Assembly (NCBI GenBank): GCA_963725085.1
Contig: CAVRXM010000001.1
Location: 434,001 to 498,000, forward strand
Reading direction: 5' to 3'
From: VRUE01 sp963725085
Lineage (GTDB): Bacteria > Actinomycetota > Thermoleophilia > Solirubrobacterales > 70-9
Length of the DNA: 64,000 nt
Numbering within the stretch: position 1 is the stretch's first letter; each line of letters starts with the position of its first letter. The position numbers and the translations under genes were made by a program. Below, piece by piece: positions 7,832 through 17,527 of this stretch. The notes below the pieces were generated by a model that was given only the letters and a program-made list of their open reading frames with translations, was not told where the DNA came from and did not search any database.

Positions 7832-10800
7832 CTATTTGCTGGCTTTCACAGTAACCGAATCGCTGTTGTTACCGGAAATGCTATCTCCGGAAACGGTGAC
7901 GGTAGCCGTGAATTTCACGGTATCTCCCGCTTTCACCGTTCCGGCTCCGTAATTCCAGGTGTATGTGAACTTCGTCTTGGCACCCGGGCTCAGGGTTTTG
8001 CACCCTTCTTTCGGCGACACGGAACCCGTGGGCGAGCCGTTGACCGTAACTGTCCAGCTGACGTCGCTGGCACAGACCGTCAGGGTTCCCGTTCCAAGGT
8101 TCCTGATCTGCGCGGAGATCGACTTGCTCGTCTTTTTCCCACTGACCTTGCCGTTGATGATGGCTTCTACGCTGGCGTCGACGACCGCTTCCGGCGCTTT
8201 GACCGTGACTTTGACCGTGTCGGTGCTGCAGAGCGGGGCGGCCGGGTCACAGACTTCCAGTTCGAATTCCAGCGTCGCCGGCCTGTCGGCGCTTTGAAGG
8301 TCGGTTTCGCCGTGCTGGCGCCTTCGAGGGTCACCGCGGGGCCGTTGAGCTGGTTCCATTCGTAGGTCAGCGGGTCGTTGTTGGGGTCGGTCGAGCCGCT
8401 GCCGTCGGGTTCCACCGTCGCTTCGGAGGCGACGTCTGGTCGGGGCCGGCGTTTGCCACCGGCGCTTCGTTGCTTCTTCTGCTGCTTCGACCGTGACTTT
8501 GACCGTGTCGGTGCTGCAGAGCGGCGGCCGGGTCGCAGACTTCCAGTTCGAATTCCAGCGTCGCCGGCCACGGCGCTTTGAAGGTCGGTTTCGCCGTGCT
8601 GGCGCCTTCGAGGGTCACCGCGGGGCCGTTGAGCTGGCTCCATTCGTAGCTCAGCGGGTCGTTGTTGGGGTCGGTCGAGCCGCTGCCGTCGAGTTTCACC
8701 GTCGCTTCGGAGGCGACTGTCTGGTCGGGGCCGGCGTTTGCCACCGGCGCTTCGTTTCCCGCTTTGACCGTGACTGTGACCGTGTCGGTGCTGCAGAGCG
8801 GCGCCGGGTCACAGACTTCCAGTTCGAATTCCAGCGTCGCCGGCCCAGCCGGCGCTTTGAAGGTCGGTTTCGCCGTGCTGGCGCCTTCGAGGGTCACCGC
8901 GGGGCCGTTGAGCTGGCTCCATTCGTAGGTCAGCGGGTCGTTGTTGGGGTCGGTCGAGCCGCTGCCGTCGAGTTCCACCGTCGCTTCGGAGGCGACTTCT
9001 GGTCGGGGCCGGCGTTTGCCACCGGCGCTTCGTTTCCCGCTTCTTGACCGTGACTGTGACCGTGTCGGTGCTGCAGAGCGGCTGCCGGGTCACAGACTTC
9101 CAGTTCGAATTCCAGCGTCGCCGGCCCAGCCGGCGCTTTGAAGGTCGGTTTCGCCGTGCTGGCGCCTTCGAGGGTCACCGCGGGGCCGTTGAGCTGGCTC
9201 CATTCGTAGCTCAGCGGGTCGTTGTTGGGGTCGGTCGAGCCGCTGCCGTCGAGTGTCCACCGTCGCTTCGGAGGCGACTGTCCTGGTCGGGGCCGGCGTT
9301 TGCCACCGGCGCTTCGTTGCCCGCTCTGACCGTGACTGTGACCGTGTCGGTGCTGCAGAGCGGGCGTGCCGGGTCACAGACTTCCAGTTCGAATTCCAGC
9401 GTCGCCGGGCCCAGCCGGCGCTTTGAAGGTCGGTTTCGCCGTGCTGGCGCCTTCGAGGGTCACCGCGGGGCCGTTGAGCTGGCTCCATTCGTAGGTCAGC
9501 GGGTCGTTGTTGGGGTCGGTCGAGCCGCTGCCGTCGGGTTCCACCGTCGCTTCGGAGGCGACGTCCTGGTCGGGGCCGGCGTTTGCCACCGGCGCTTCGT
9601 TCGCTTCTTCTGCTGCTTGACCGTGACTGTGACCGTGTCGGTGCTGCAGAGCGGGGCGGCCGGGTCACAGACTTCCAGTTCGAATTCCAGCGTCGCCGGC
9701 CCAGCCGGCGCTTTGAAGGTCGGTTTCGCCGTGCTGGCGCCTTCGAGGGTCACCGCGGGGCCGCTGAGCTGGCTCCATTCGTAGGTCAGCGGGTCGTTGT
9801 TGGGGTCGGTCGAGCCGCTGCCGTCGAGTTCCACCGTCGCTTCGGAGGCGACTTCTGGTCGGGGCCGGCGTTTGCCACCGGCGCTTCGTTTCCCGCTTCT
9901 TGACCGTGACTGTGACCGTGTCGGTGCTGCAGAGCGGCGCCGGGTCACAGACTTCCAGTTCGAATTCCAGCGTCGCCGGCCCAGCCGGCGCTTTGAAGGT
10001 CGGTTTCGCCGTGCTGGCGCCTTCGAGGGTCACCGCGGGGCCGCTGAGCTGGCTCCATTCGTAGGTCAGCGGGTCGTTGTTGGGGTCGGTCGAGCCGCTG
10101 CCGTCGAGGGTCCACCGTCGCTTCGGAGGCGACTTCTGGTCGGGGCCGGCGTTTGCCACCGGCGCTTCGTTGCCCGCTGTGACCGTGACTGTGACCTTGT
10201 CGGTGCTGCAGAGCGAGGGCGAGCCGCCGTCGCAGACTTTCAGTTCGAATTCCAGCGTCGCGGGTCCAGTCGGTGCCGTGAATGTCGGTTTTTGCGCGGT
10301 GGCGGAGCTCAGGGTCACCGCGGTGCCGCTGAGCTGGCTCCATTCGTAGCTCAGCGTGTTGAGCGGCGCTTCGGTGTTGGCATCGGTCGAGCCGCTGCCG
10401 TCCAGGGTCACGGTCGCTTCGGAGGCCACCGACTGGTCGGGGCCGGCGTTGGCCACCGGGGCCACGTTCGGCTGCCTCACGTGGATCACCACCGTGTCGG
10501 TGGCGCACGAGGTGGTCGCTATCGACTCGCAGACTTCGAGACTGAATTCCAGCGTGGCAGGGCCGGTCGGCGCCGCGAAGGTCGGTTTTTGCGCGGTGGT
10601 GGAGCTCAGCGTCACCGCGGTGCCGCTGATCTGGCTCCATTTGTAGGTGATCGTTTCGCCGTTGGGATCGGAGGAGCCGCTCCCGTCGAGGGTCACGGGG
10701 TTCGTGCCCGATTCGACCGTCTGGTCGGGTCCGGCGTTCGCCGTCGGGGGCGATTTGACGGTGACGGTAACGCTGTCGGTGTTGCAGAGCGGCGCCGGGT

Positions 10801-12629
10801 CGCAGACTTTCAATTCGAATTCCAGCGTCGCCGGGCCTTTCGGCGCTTTGAAGGTCGGTTTCGCCGTGCTGGCGCCTTCGAGGGTCACCGCGGGGCCGCT
10901 GAGCTGGCTCCATTCGTAGCTCAGCGGGTCGTTGTTGGGGTCGGTCGAGCCGCTGCCGTCGAGGGTCACCGTCGCTTCGGAGGCGACCGTCTGGTCGGGG
11001 CCGGCGTTGGCGGTCGGCGCTTCGTTGGCCGCTGTGACCGTGACTTTGACTTTGTCGGTGCTGCAGAGCGAGGGCGAGCCGCCGTCGCAGACTTTCAGTT
11101 CGAATTCCAGCGTCGCGGGTCCAGTCGGTGCCGTGAATGTCGGTTTTTGGGCAGTGGTGGAGCTCAGGGTCACCGCGGTGCCGCTGAGCTGGCTCCATTC
11201 GTAGCTCAGCGTGTTGAGCGGCGCTTCGGTGTTGGCATCGGTCGAGCCGCTGCCGTCAAGGGTCACCGTCGCTTCGGAGGCCACCGTCTGGTCGGTGCCG
11301 GCGTTTGCCACCGGGGCCACGTTCGGCTGCCTCACGTGGATCACCACCGTGTCGGTGGAGCACGAGGTTTTCTGAACCGACTCGCAGACTTCGAGTTTGA
11401 ATTCCAGCGTCGCGGGGCCGGTCGGCGCCGTGAAGGTCGGTTTTTGCACGGTGGTCGAGCTCAGGGTGACGCTCGGTCCGGCGGTCTGGCTCCATTTGTA
11501 GGTGAGCGTTTCCCCGTTGGGATCGGAGGAGCCGCTGCCGTCGAGGGTCACGGGGTTCGTGCCCGATTCGACCGTCTGGTCGGCCCCGGCGTTCGCGGTC
11601 GGGGGCGATTTCACGGTGACCACCACGTTGTCGCTGTTGCAGAGCGGCGTGGCGTCGTTGTCGCAGACTTCCAGTTTGAATTCCAGCGTCGCGGGGCCGG
11701 TCGGTGCCGCGAAGGTGGCCCCCGGCGTGGTGGCCCCGGTAAGGGTCACGCTCGGGCCGCTGATCTGGGTCCAGTTGTATTTGAGCGCGAACGATTCTTC
11801 GCTGCCGTCGGACGATTCGAACCCGTTGAGCGAGACTGTCGCTTTTTTCGAGGCCACGCTCTGGTCGGGCCCGGCTTTCGCCGTGGGGGCCCGGTTGGCC
11901 GTGTTATTGACCGCCACGCTGGCGAAGGCGGGTGCCGTGTTGATTTCGATCGTGCTCGGTTCCGCCGCCTCCACCACGTTGCCCGGATCGCAGCCGAAGC
12001 GGCGTGAGGGTGCCGGCGACGACCGATTCGATGCAGGATGCCACCATTGGCATGATGGTGAACCCCGGCGGATTCGGCGTAAAGGGATCGAATCACCGTT
12101 TTCTCGCGGAAGTTGATCGGGCCGCTGGCGCCGGCGGTCCAGGTCTGGTTGTTGTAGGTGACGTTGACCTGGCCCGGGGTAGCCGTCTCGTCGCCGGTGC
12201 CCGGTATTTCATCGTCGGGATCGGTGATGAACGTTACGGCTTCCCTGCGACGTTGTTGGTGAGCCTGGGCTTCCTGGGCCGTGTTCGTGCCCCTGATGAA
12301 GGTTTTGAGCTTCGGTGGGAATTTTGTTCACCCCGGTCGTGAAGAACGCCGGCGTTGTAGCCGGCGATGAAGACTGCTGGAGGGATTTTCAGTTCCTGTT
12401 TTATTTCTTCCAGGGTGATCGAATCGCCTGGATTGACCGGCCCCGCCGTGGACGTTTTGGCGGTCATGACCACCGGGATCGAGCTCGCCTGGGTCGGGAT
12501 GAGGCTGTTGACGCAGGCGTTCGGGAATTCGAGCGCCTGTGCCTGGCTCGCGGGCAACAGGAAGATGGCGGTGGCTGCCAGTGAGAGCAGAACGACTAGT
12601 GACCTGTTGCGGCGCTTAGAGACAGGCAT
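7832..12629 (-). CDS. Secreted PKD-repeat surface protein 1 (multiple frameshifts)
   Basis: Signal peptide (SKRRNRSLVVLLSLAATAIF, then LPASQAQA) and an N-terminal domain starting LEFPNACVNSLIPTQASSIP. About 13 tandem K319L-like PKD repeats of 93-97 residues follow, each with ANAGPDQTV, VTLDGSGSTDPN, YEWSQLSGPAVTL, PTFKAP and a LCSTDTVTVTV end. A C-terminal CARDB-like domain (ASVEAIINGKVSGKKTSKSI to NNSDSVTVKASK) ends it. The nominal product is about 1600 aa. The frame breaks near 12335 and repeatedly in the seven C-terminal repeats. Paralogous to 17528-22454 and 23647-25231 and divergent from the former. Glu is mostly GAA and Lys AAA, unlike housekeeping genes here. Likely an extracellular stalk or adhesin (inference). 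Confidence 0.82.
8230..12000 (-). repeat. Thirteen tandem about 285-bp PKD-coding repeats
   Basis: The anchor sequence coding for GSGSTDPN recurs near 8372, 8660, 8939, 9219, 9507, 9798, 10076, 10360, 10650, 10929, 11220, 11500 and 11800, a spacing of about 278-291 bp. The first seven on this map (C-terminal in the protein) are nearly identical in DNA, while the six N-terminal ones fall into alternating long and short types. This points to recent expansion of one unit. It is coding tandem repeat, not a CRISPR array. Confidence 0.88.
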
Positions 12630-12660
12630 TGAAACTCCTCATCCTCGACAACGGGCTGAT

Positions 12661-12745
12661 CGGTGTCGCCACGACTCCTCCGCATGCACCGCAAATCGTG
12701 GGACCTGCGCGAACCTAACAAAAAATGTTCCCGCAATGTCGGGAA
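12661..12745 (-). promoter_or_regulatory. Leader of PKD gene 1: palindrome plus RNA hairpin
   Basis: Read on the minus strand there is an 18-bp palindrome TTCCCG-N6-CGGGAA (12728-12745), then AT-rich DNA, then an 8-bp stem (12694-12701 pairing with 12669-12676, one G-T pair) whose loop holds GCGGTGCATGCGG. The start codon is at 12629 behind a GAGGAG. The same arrangement precedes PKD gene 2 at 17410-17488. Conservation of both symmetry elements suggests an operator and a structured 5' leader; their function is inferred. Confidence 0.6.
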
Positions 12746-13018
12746 ATTAATATTTTACAGCCGATCAGCCGCTCGGGTGCCCAACGCGTGATAAGAACGA
12801 CGCCGGTTTCGGAGGCTGGTCGGCGGGTTCTCCCCTCCGGCGATCCCCTGTTCGCCCCGTTCGACGTCAACGGTGACGGCATCCTCCGCCGGCATCGAAG
12901 AAAGGCCCCGCTAACGCCGGTTGTTTGCTCGTGCCTTGAGCGGAATGGGCTTGCCGCGCGATAAGCCAGGGTGACGCCGAAAGGCAGGATACGTCAGCCG
13001 CGCTGTAGCGCGGCCACG
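12746..13018. other. Intergenic stretch without a supported gene
   Basis: Frames here are short and have no recognisable protein features. The segment lies between the leader of PKD gene 1 and a patch of gene fragments. Nothing further is seen. Confidence 0.5.
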
Positions 13019-13070
13019 GATGCCCTGGGAGCACCATCACCGCGCCACTAACCGCCACGGGCAACCGGCT
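13019..13070. repeat. Fragment of the peptidase gene 3' end
   Basis: A stretch reading CCCTGGGAGCACCATCACC, then CTAACCGCCACGGGCAAC, matches 16027-16075 inside the beta-helix tail of the S15 peptidase gene, in the same orientation. It is a truncated copy abutting the truncated membrane-protein gene at about 13078, so this point is a recombination joint. Confidence 0.7.
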
Positions 13071-13077
13071 TTCCGCT

Positions 13078-13352
13078 GTCCACCTGGACCCGAACATTGA
13101 GTACCCCCTCCGGGGCCCAGTCGAGTTCGTCTGCGCCGAGGTCGATGTCCTCGGTCGTGATGGCGTAGGAGGCACTGTTGAGCTGCTCACGATCCGTGCG
13201 GCGATCCCCCCGGCGAGCAGCAACAGGCCGATCAGCCCACCCGATGGCGGTGAAGAACATCGCGACCACCCGGGCCGCGGCCCAGCCCGCCGCCGGACCG
13301 TTCTGGGGCGTGGCGGCTTTCGGGTCGCGGGCTCTTCGCCACCGTCGGCCAT
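13078..13352 (-). pseudogene. Truncated, frameshifted small membrane protein
   Basis: From an ATG at 13352 (MADGGEEPATRK) the pieces, in changing frames, read a transmembrane helix (VAMFFTAIG, then GLIGLLLLAGGIAARI) and SASYAITTEDIDLGADELDW followed by GVLNVRVQVDSGKPV. The pattern matches an actinobacterial family of membrane proteins with an extracytoplasmic domain that normally continues after the GKPV motif. Here it is cut off at about 13078 and joined to the peptidase-gene fragment. At least two frameshifts are present. Not functional as read. Confidence 0.6.
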
Positions 13353-13389
13353 CAGCCAAGCATAGGCGGCGGATAGCTGCACGCCAGGG

Positions 13390-13745
13390 GCAGAGGGGCA
13401 TAGGATCTCCATGGCTCGCGCTGATCTTCGCCCCATCGCCCAGTGTCGGGATGACATTCTCGAGCCCGGCTCTGCAGGTCCGCACCATTGTGTGGTCCAG
13501 GAAGCTCGGGCGGATATCGAGGATCTCCAGGGTGCCTTCCGGCTGAAGGCGTGCGGCAGGTAGTACCCGGGCCGAGTCGCGTAGCACCCGGTGCCCGAGG
13601 CCAGAGCCTCGACGTAATATGCTCGCCCGGGGATCAGCCGGCCGAAATAGGGAAACGCCGTCGGCGAAGCGCGGCCCAGGCACGTGGAGCCAGCCAAGCC
13701 CCGCCTCCGGCCAGCAGCACTCGTTGCAGCCTGGACATGGCTCGA
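13390..13745 (-). pseudogene. Decayed SAM-methyltransferase fragment
   Basis: Two frames carry scattered pieces of a methyltransferase like that at 1114-1719: GTGCYATRPGYYLP, LEILDIRPSFLDHTM and GLENVIPTLGDGAKI, corresponding to motif I, the acidic loop (EIFDLQQEFLDHVM) and NIVPTQGDA. Intact motif I is not present and the second half is missing. It lies directly upstream of the truncated membrane protein on the same strand. Confidence 0.6.
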
Positions 13746-13784
13746 TGCTAGCCAGGAGAAGGCCCGCACTGTAAAAAATAAGTT

Positions 13785-13835
13785 TATCGACATTATTTGG
13801 TATTTCCTTGTAGGTTCGTTGTCTTGTCCAGCCGA
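13785..13835 (+). promoter_or_regulatory. Putative promoter region of the S15 peptidase gene
   Basis: AT-rich DNA ahead of the gene contains TTATCGACATT followed about 15 bases later by TGTAGGTTCG. This resembles the TTCCCGACATT...TGTTAGGTTCG segment ahead of both PKD genes, though here the right half of the palindrome is lost. Shared upstream elements suggest common regulation; the exact promoter boxes are not certain. Confidence 0.4.
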
Positions 13836-13870
13836 CCTCGGTCCGGTCGGGTGAGAGGAGGGCCTTGAAG

Positions 13871-16201
13871 ATGTTCAACGGACGTTCAGTTGTCGGTCGT
13901 TTTGACGTGCGCAAATTGGTCGTCTTGTCTGTTGTGATCCTCGGACTGTTGGTGCCGTCAGCCGCCAACGCCTCGATCACAAGCGTCTTCGGGTCAGTGC
14001 CGTGTGCGACCCAGGGTTCGGGCCAGCGCTGGTGCGGTAACTCGACGGGGACCACTGTCCCGAGCTGGGACGGCACGCCGATCGACGTTTCCGCTGCCTT
14101 CCCGCCCGCCTCGGGATCTGACAACAACTATCCCGTGGTCGGCATCTACCACGGATACGGCGGGACCAAGATCCTGCCGTCGAGCTCGACTGCGCAGCGG
14201 TGGCTGGCACAGGGCTACGCCGTCTTCAGCATCACCGACCGCGGCTTTGGTGGCTCGTGCGGGACCAAATCAGCAGTGTTCGGAACCCCACCCTGCGAAC
14301 ACGGATACGTCCACCTGATGAGCAGAGCATATGAAGTGCGCGATGTTCAGTACCTGCTCGGCCTGCTCGTCGACGAAGGCCTGATCAACCCGCAGAAGAT
14401 CGGTGCCACCGGCGGGAGCTACGGCGGTGGAATGTCCTCACAGCTCGGCTCGCTGAAGGACCGCGTCCAGCTGCCCGACGGTGAACTGATTCCGTGGGTC
14501 AGCCCTGAAGGCACTGCGATGAAGATCGCGGCGACGGCGCCCGAGTTCACTTGGACCGACCTCGCGCAGTCGCTGCAGCCCAACGGCAGCAACCTCGACT
14601 ATGTGGCCAACGCGCCCTATTCGGGAGTTCTTGGCAACCACGAATTCGGAATTCAGAAGCAGAACTGGACGACAAGTCTCTACTTCGGAGGTCTGTTGGC
14701 CGGGGGATTCTACGCGCCACCGGGCGTCGACCCCGAAGCGAACCTCACCGAATGGTTCAACTTCAACAGCACCGGCGGCCCCTACGACGGTCTGCCGCTG
14801 GCGGTCCAGCAAGAAACACAGCTGCCCAACCACGCCTCCTATTACACGAACCTCTCCGAGCCTCCTGCGCCGGCGCTGATGGAGAACGGCTGGAACGATG
14901 ACCTGTTCCCCGTCGACCAGAGCGTCGACTACTACAACAAGGTCCGTACCGCCTACCCGACCGCGGCGATCGAGCTCTTCGCTCTGGACCTTGGCCACAA
15001 CCCGCGTTCCTCGACCGCACCGTCGGCCGTCGATGTGGGCAAGCTCCTTGCCGCCGAGAACGCCTGGTTCCGCTTCTACGTCAAGGGTGAAGGCAGCGAA
15101 CCCGCCGGCGCGCACGGCGGCGTGACCGCAATCACGAGCGTCTGCCCGGCCGGCACCTCGAGCTCGGGGCACGAATACACAGCGAAGGACTGGGCGAGCC
15201 TGGCACCCGGCGAGGTCCGGCTCGAGGGCGCCGCCGAACAGACGATCCAGGCCCCCGGCACCCCGCCCCAAACGCCGTTCACCTCGGGCAACGTGTGCGC
15301 GACCGAAGTTGCCGGCGAAAACGCCTCGGCCGCAAGCTACAAACTCGCGCCCGCGCCCGCCGCCGGCTTTACGATCGCCGGCTCACCCACAGTGATCGGC
15401 GAATTCTCGACGCCGGCAGTAAACGACCAGGTCATCGCGCGGCTATACGATGTGAACGAAGCAGAAGGTGGCACGAAGCGGCTGATCGGCCGTGCCATCT
15501 ACCGGCCAATCAACCCGGGCGGCGGTTTCACCAAGCAGGTGTTCCAAATCCACCCGCAGGGGTGGAACGTCGCGGCGGGACACGTCGTCAAGCTCGAGCT
15601 GCTCCTCCAGGACTCGACCTACGCGCGCAACTCGTCATCGCCTCAATCGATCCAGGTGAAGAACCTCGAACTGCGGCTGCCGACAATCGAGGCGCCCGGG
15701 AGCGATGGCGGCCTCGTCCAAACACCGCTGCCCAAGTATCTGCCCCAGGGCTACACGCTCGCACTCGGCAACTACACCCGTGTCATCACGGGCACCGTCA
15801 AGGAACCGCTCTCCGTGAAGGCCGGCGAAGTGGTCAAGCTCGCCTCGACAGGGAGGATCACGGGGCCGGTGACCGTGGAAGCAGGCGGCGCGTTTGACAT
15901 CGAAGGGGGGACGGTCTCGGCGCCGGTCACTGCCAACGAAGCAGCGCGACTTTTCCTCTGCGGCGCGAAGATCTCGGGCCGGGTCATAGCGGCCAACGGC
16001 ACGGGACCGGTCGTGATCGGCGGACCAGGTTGCCCTGGGAACACCATCACCGCGTCGCTAACCGCCACGGGCAACACGGCGGGCGTCCTGATCGAAGGCA
16101 ACGTCATCCGAGGATCGCTCACGGTGACGGGAAACTCGGGTGGGACGACCGTGGACAACAACTCCGTGTCCGGACCGATCAACGTCGAAGGAAACAGCTG
16201 A
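13871..16201 (+). CDS. Secreted S15/CocE-type X-prolyl peptidase or acyl hydrolase with beta-helix tail
   Basis: About 776 aa. A signal peptide (LVVLSVVILGLLVPSAANA) is followed by an alpha/beta hydrolase domain of the Xaa-Pro dipeptidyl-peptidase S15/CocE group. The nucleophile Ser is in GATGGSYGGGMS, the Asp in ENGWNDDLFP and the His in LDLGHNP. Next comes an all-beta domain like the S15 C-terminal domain (GSPTVIGEFSTPAVNDQVIA). The last 150 residues are a repetitive beta-helix-like tail (NTAGVLIEGNVIRGSLTVTG, ending INVEGNS). ATG 13871 is preferred over TTG 13865 because AGGAGGG lies 8 bases upstream. It sits between the divergent PKD genes, suggesting a role on or near that surface layer; substrate unknown. 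Confidence 0.85.
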   Translation: MFNGRSVVGRFDVRKLVVLSVVILGLLVPSAANASITSVFGSVPCATQGSGQRWCGNSTGTTVPSWDGTPIDVSAAFPPASGSDNNYPVVGIYHGYGGTKILPSSSTAQRWLAQGYAVFSITDRGFGGSCGTKSAVFGTPPCEHGYVHLMSRAYEVRDVQYLLGLLVDEGLINPQKIGATGGSYGGGMSSQLGSLKDRVQLPDGELIPWVSPEGTAMKIAATAPEFTWTDLAQSLQPNGSNLDYVANAPYSGVLGNHEFGIQKQNWTTSLYFGGLLAGGFYAPPGVDPEANLTEWFNFNSTGGPYDGLPLAVQQETQLPNHASYYTNLSEPPAPALMENGWNDDLFPVDQSVDYYNKVRTAYPTAAIELFALDLGHNPRSSTAPSAVDVGKLLAAENAWFRFYVKGEGSEPAGAHGGVTAITSVCPAGTSSSGHEYTAKDWASLAPGEVRLEGAAEQTIQAPGTPPQTPFTSGNVCATEVAGENASAASYKLAPAPAAGFTIAGSPTVIGEFSTPAVNDQVIARLYDVNEAEGGTKRLIGRAIYRPINPGGGFTKQVFQIHPQGWNVAAGHVVKLELLLQDSTYARNSSSPQSIQVKNLELRLPTIEAPGSDGGLVQTPLPKYLPQGYTLALGNYTRVITGTVKEPLSVKAGEVVKLASTGRITGPVTVEAGGAFDIEGGTVSAPVTANEAARLFLCGAKISGRVIAANGTGPVVIGGPGCPGNTITASLTATGNTAGVLIEGNVIRGSLTVTGNSGGTTVDNNSVSGPINVEGNS

Positions 16202-16242
16202 CTCGTCCTCTTTGTGCCGGGAACCCCGTCGCTTGGAGCCGT

Positions 16243-16926
16243 TCACCCTGCTGAGTGGGTGACCTTCACAAGCTTGAATTCCTCGTGTTCTCCCTTGACG
16301 ACTCTCTCCGCTACCTCGCCGAGCCCGGCGACGTAGTACTTCCGCTCGGTCTGTGGCTCCAGCGGGCTGAACTCGCTGGTCACCAATGGATGCCTGAAGC
16401 CGCCATATGGCACGCTCACCGTCCCAATACGACCGAGCACGTGCGCCTCATCAAGCGCTTCGCCGGGCGGGTAGTACTCCTGGCGGTAGCGGTCGCCGCG
16501 CCTGGGGTCGGCGGGCATGATGATTCCCGGTTTGGCTCTGTTGACCCCCGACTTCCAAGAGTCGCTTGCCTTGGCGAATCGGCCGTGCCTTCGCTCGAGG
16601 GACAGCTCCCCCATGTACCAGACGTTGCCTTGCCTGTCCTGGGCGTACCAATCGAAGGTGCGCTCGATCGGATGGCCCCTCTCGGAGACCGTATCGCGCA
16701 CGACCGTAGAAGCGATACCTAAGATCCGCTTCTTCCGGTGGGTGACGACCTCATCATCGATCTGTGGCGTCGTCCCGCGGATGCCACGGTAGTGGAAGGC
16801 AGTACCAGGTTTGAGCGGCCAGTACGGGTTGTCGACCGTGGTCACGAAATCCGCTGGGCGGATCTTCGGGGAATACTTGCCATGAATCGGGGCAAGCTCG
16901 GATGGGCGCGGGCCTGGCAGCCGCAT
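16243..16926 (-). CDS. Conserved hypothetical protein
   Basis: A 227-aa, beta-rich protein with FVTTVDNPYWPLKPGTAF near the N-terminus, TFDWYAQDRQGNVWYMGE in the middle and EFSPLEPQTERKYYVAGLG near the end. I know this pattern only as a hypothetical family. The ATG at 16926 has a GAGGAG 8-10 bases upstream. In the same frame just upstream there is a signal-peptide-like stretch (WLRILALGAIGASALAATYT) that has no start codon because of a TGA before it. Either a real secreted start was lost through a base change or error, or the upstream similarity is accidental. Convergent with the S15 peptidase. Confidence 0.7.
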   Translation of the reverse strand: MRLPGPRPSELAPIHGKYSPKIRPADFVTTVDNPYWPLKPGTAFHYRGIRGTTPQIDDEVVTHRKKRILGIASTVVRDTVSERGHPIERTFDWYAQDRQGNVWYMGELSLERRHGRFAKASDSWKSGVNRAKPGIIMPADPRRGDRYRQEYYPPGEALDEAHVLGRIGTVSVPYGGFRHPLVTSEFSPLEPQTERKYYVAGLGEVAERVVKGEHEEFKLVKVTHSAG

Positions 16927-17295
16927 TAATAAATCTCCTCGGGCGCTCGTGTAGGTGGCGGCAAGCGCCGACGCCCCGATCGCCCCAAGGGCAAGAATCC
17001 GGAGCCATCCCCTTCTTCAGCGCATGCGCGGGTCGGTCATTCATGGCGAGCCTGTCGAGTCTCTGGCCACCGTGGGTGAAGCAGGTCTACCACCCGAAGA
17101 TGAAGGGGCCATGAAACACCAACGCCCCTACAGCCCGAGCCAAATGCGACCGAGCTGACCCTGTACCCGAGGCTGAGGGTGGCCGCGCGATTGGTCGGTC
17201 GGTTTCCGGGAAGGTATCGGAGACGATGGAAACTGTGGACTGGCTCATCTTCGATCCTAAGTGCATCGCCATCTAGGTTGATTACCTCTCGTATT
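16927..17295. other. Intergenic region, no supported gene
   Basis: Apart from the possible lost signal sequence at 16940-17000 noted for the neighbouring gene, I see no coding signal. Open frames of 60-110 codons here have no protein-like features. Confidence 0.5.
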
Positions 17296-17348
17296 GAGTC
17301 CATACCCCCCCACCCATATGGAGTCCACACCCCCTCTATGGAGTCCAT
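17296..17348. repeat. Three GAGTCCAYA direct repeats
   Basis: GAGTCCA elements begin at 17296, 17321 and 17341, separated by C-rich spacers, about 60-110 bp ahead of the palindrome of PKD gene 2. Spacings of 25 and 20 bp are near helical turns, so they might bind a protein; this is only a sequence observation. Confidence 0.4.
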
Positions 17349-17409
17349 AGCGGCCCAATAATTCAGAAACATCCCTTACTTCTTGGTGCGTAATCGGTAA
17401 AAAACAATT

Positions 17410-17488
17410 TTCCCGACATTGCGGGAACATTTTGTGTTAGGTTCGCGCAGGTTCCCACGATTTTGCGGTGCTTGCGGAGGAATCGTGG
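17410..17488 (+). promoter_or_regulatory. Leader of PKD gene 2: palindrome plus RNA hairpin
   Basis: TTCCCG-ACATTG-CGGGAA (17410-17427) is followed by ATTTTGTGTTAGGTTCG and then a perfect 8-bp stem CCACGATT/AATCGTGG (17455-17462 and 17481-17488). The ATG is at 17528 after GATGAGGAG. Both elements match the leader of PKD gene 1 almost base for base, with the stem kept by a wobble change there. A shared operator and a structured 5' leader controlling both genes are inferred. Confidence 0.65.
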
Positions 17489-17527
17489 CGACACCGATCA
17501 GCCCGTTGTCGAGGATGAGGAGTTTTA

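Noticed and set aside
8230..12000. Possible CRISPR array because of regular repetition
   Set aside because: The period is about 285 bp, units are coding and code for PKD domains; there are no short repeats with unique spacers and no cas genes.
8493..12007. Long plus-strand open frames opposite PKD gene 1 (up to 736 codons)
   Set aside because: They are antisense shadows of the GC-rich repeats, full of Arg/Gly, and the minus strand carries the real signal peptide and domains.
17037..17372. 111-codon minus-strand frame in the intergenic region before PKD gene 2
   Set aside because: It reads through the GAGTCC repeats, has no ribosome site of note and no family resemblance.
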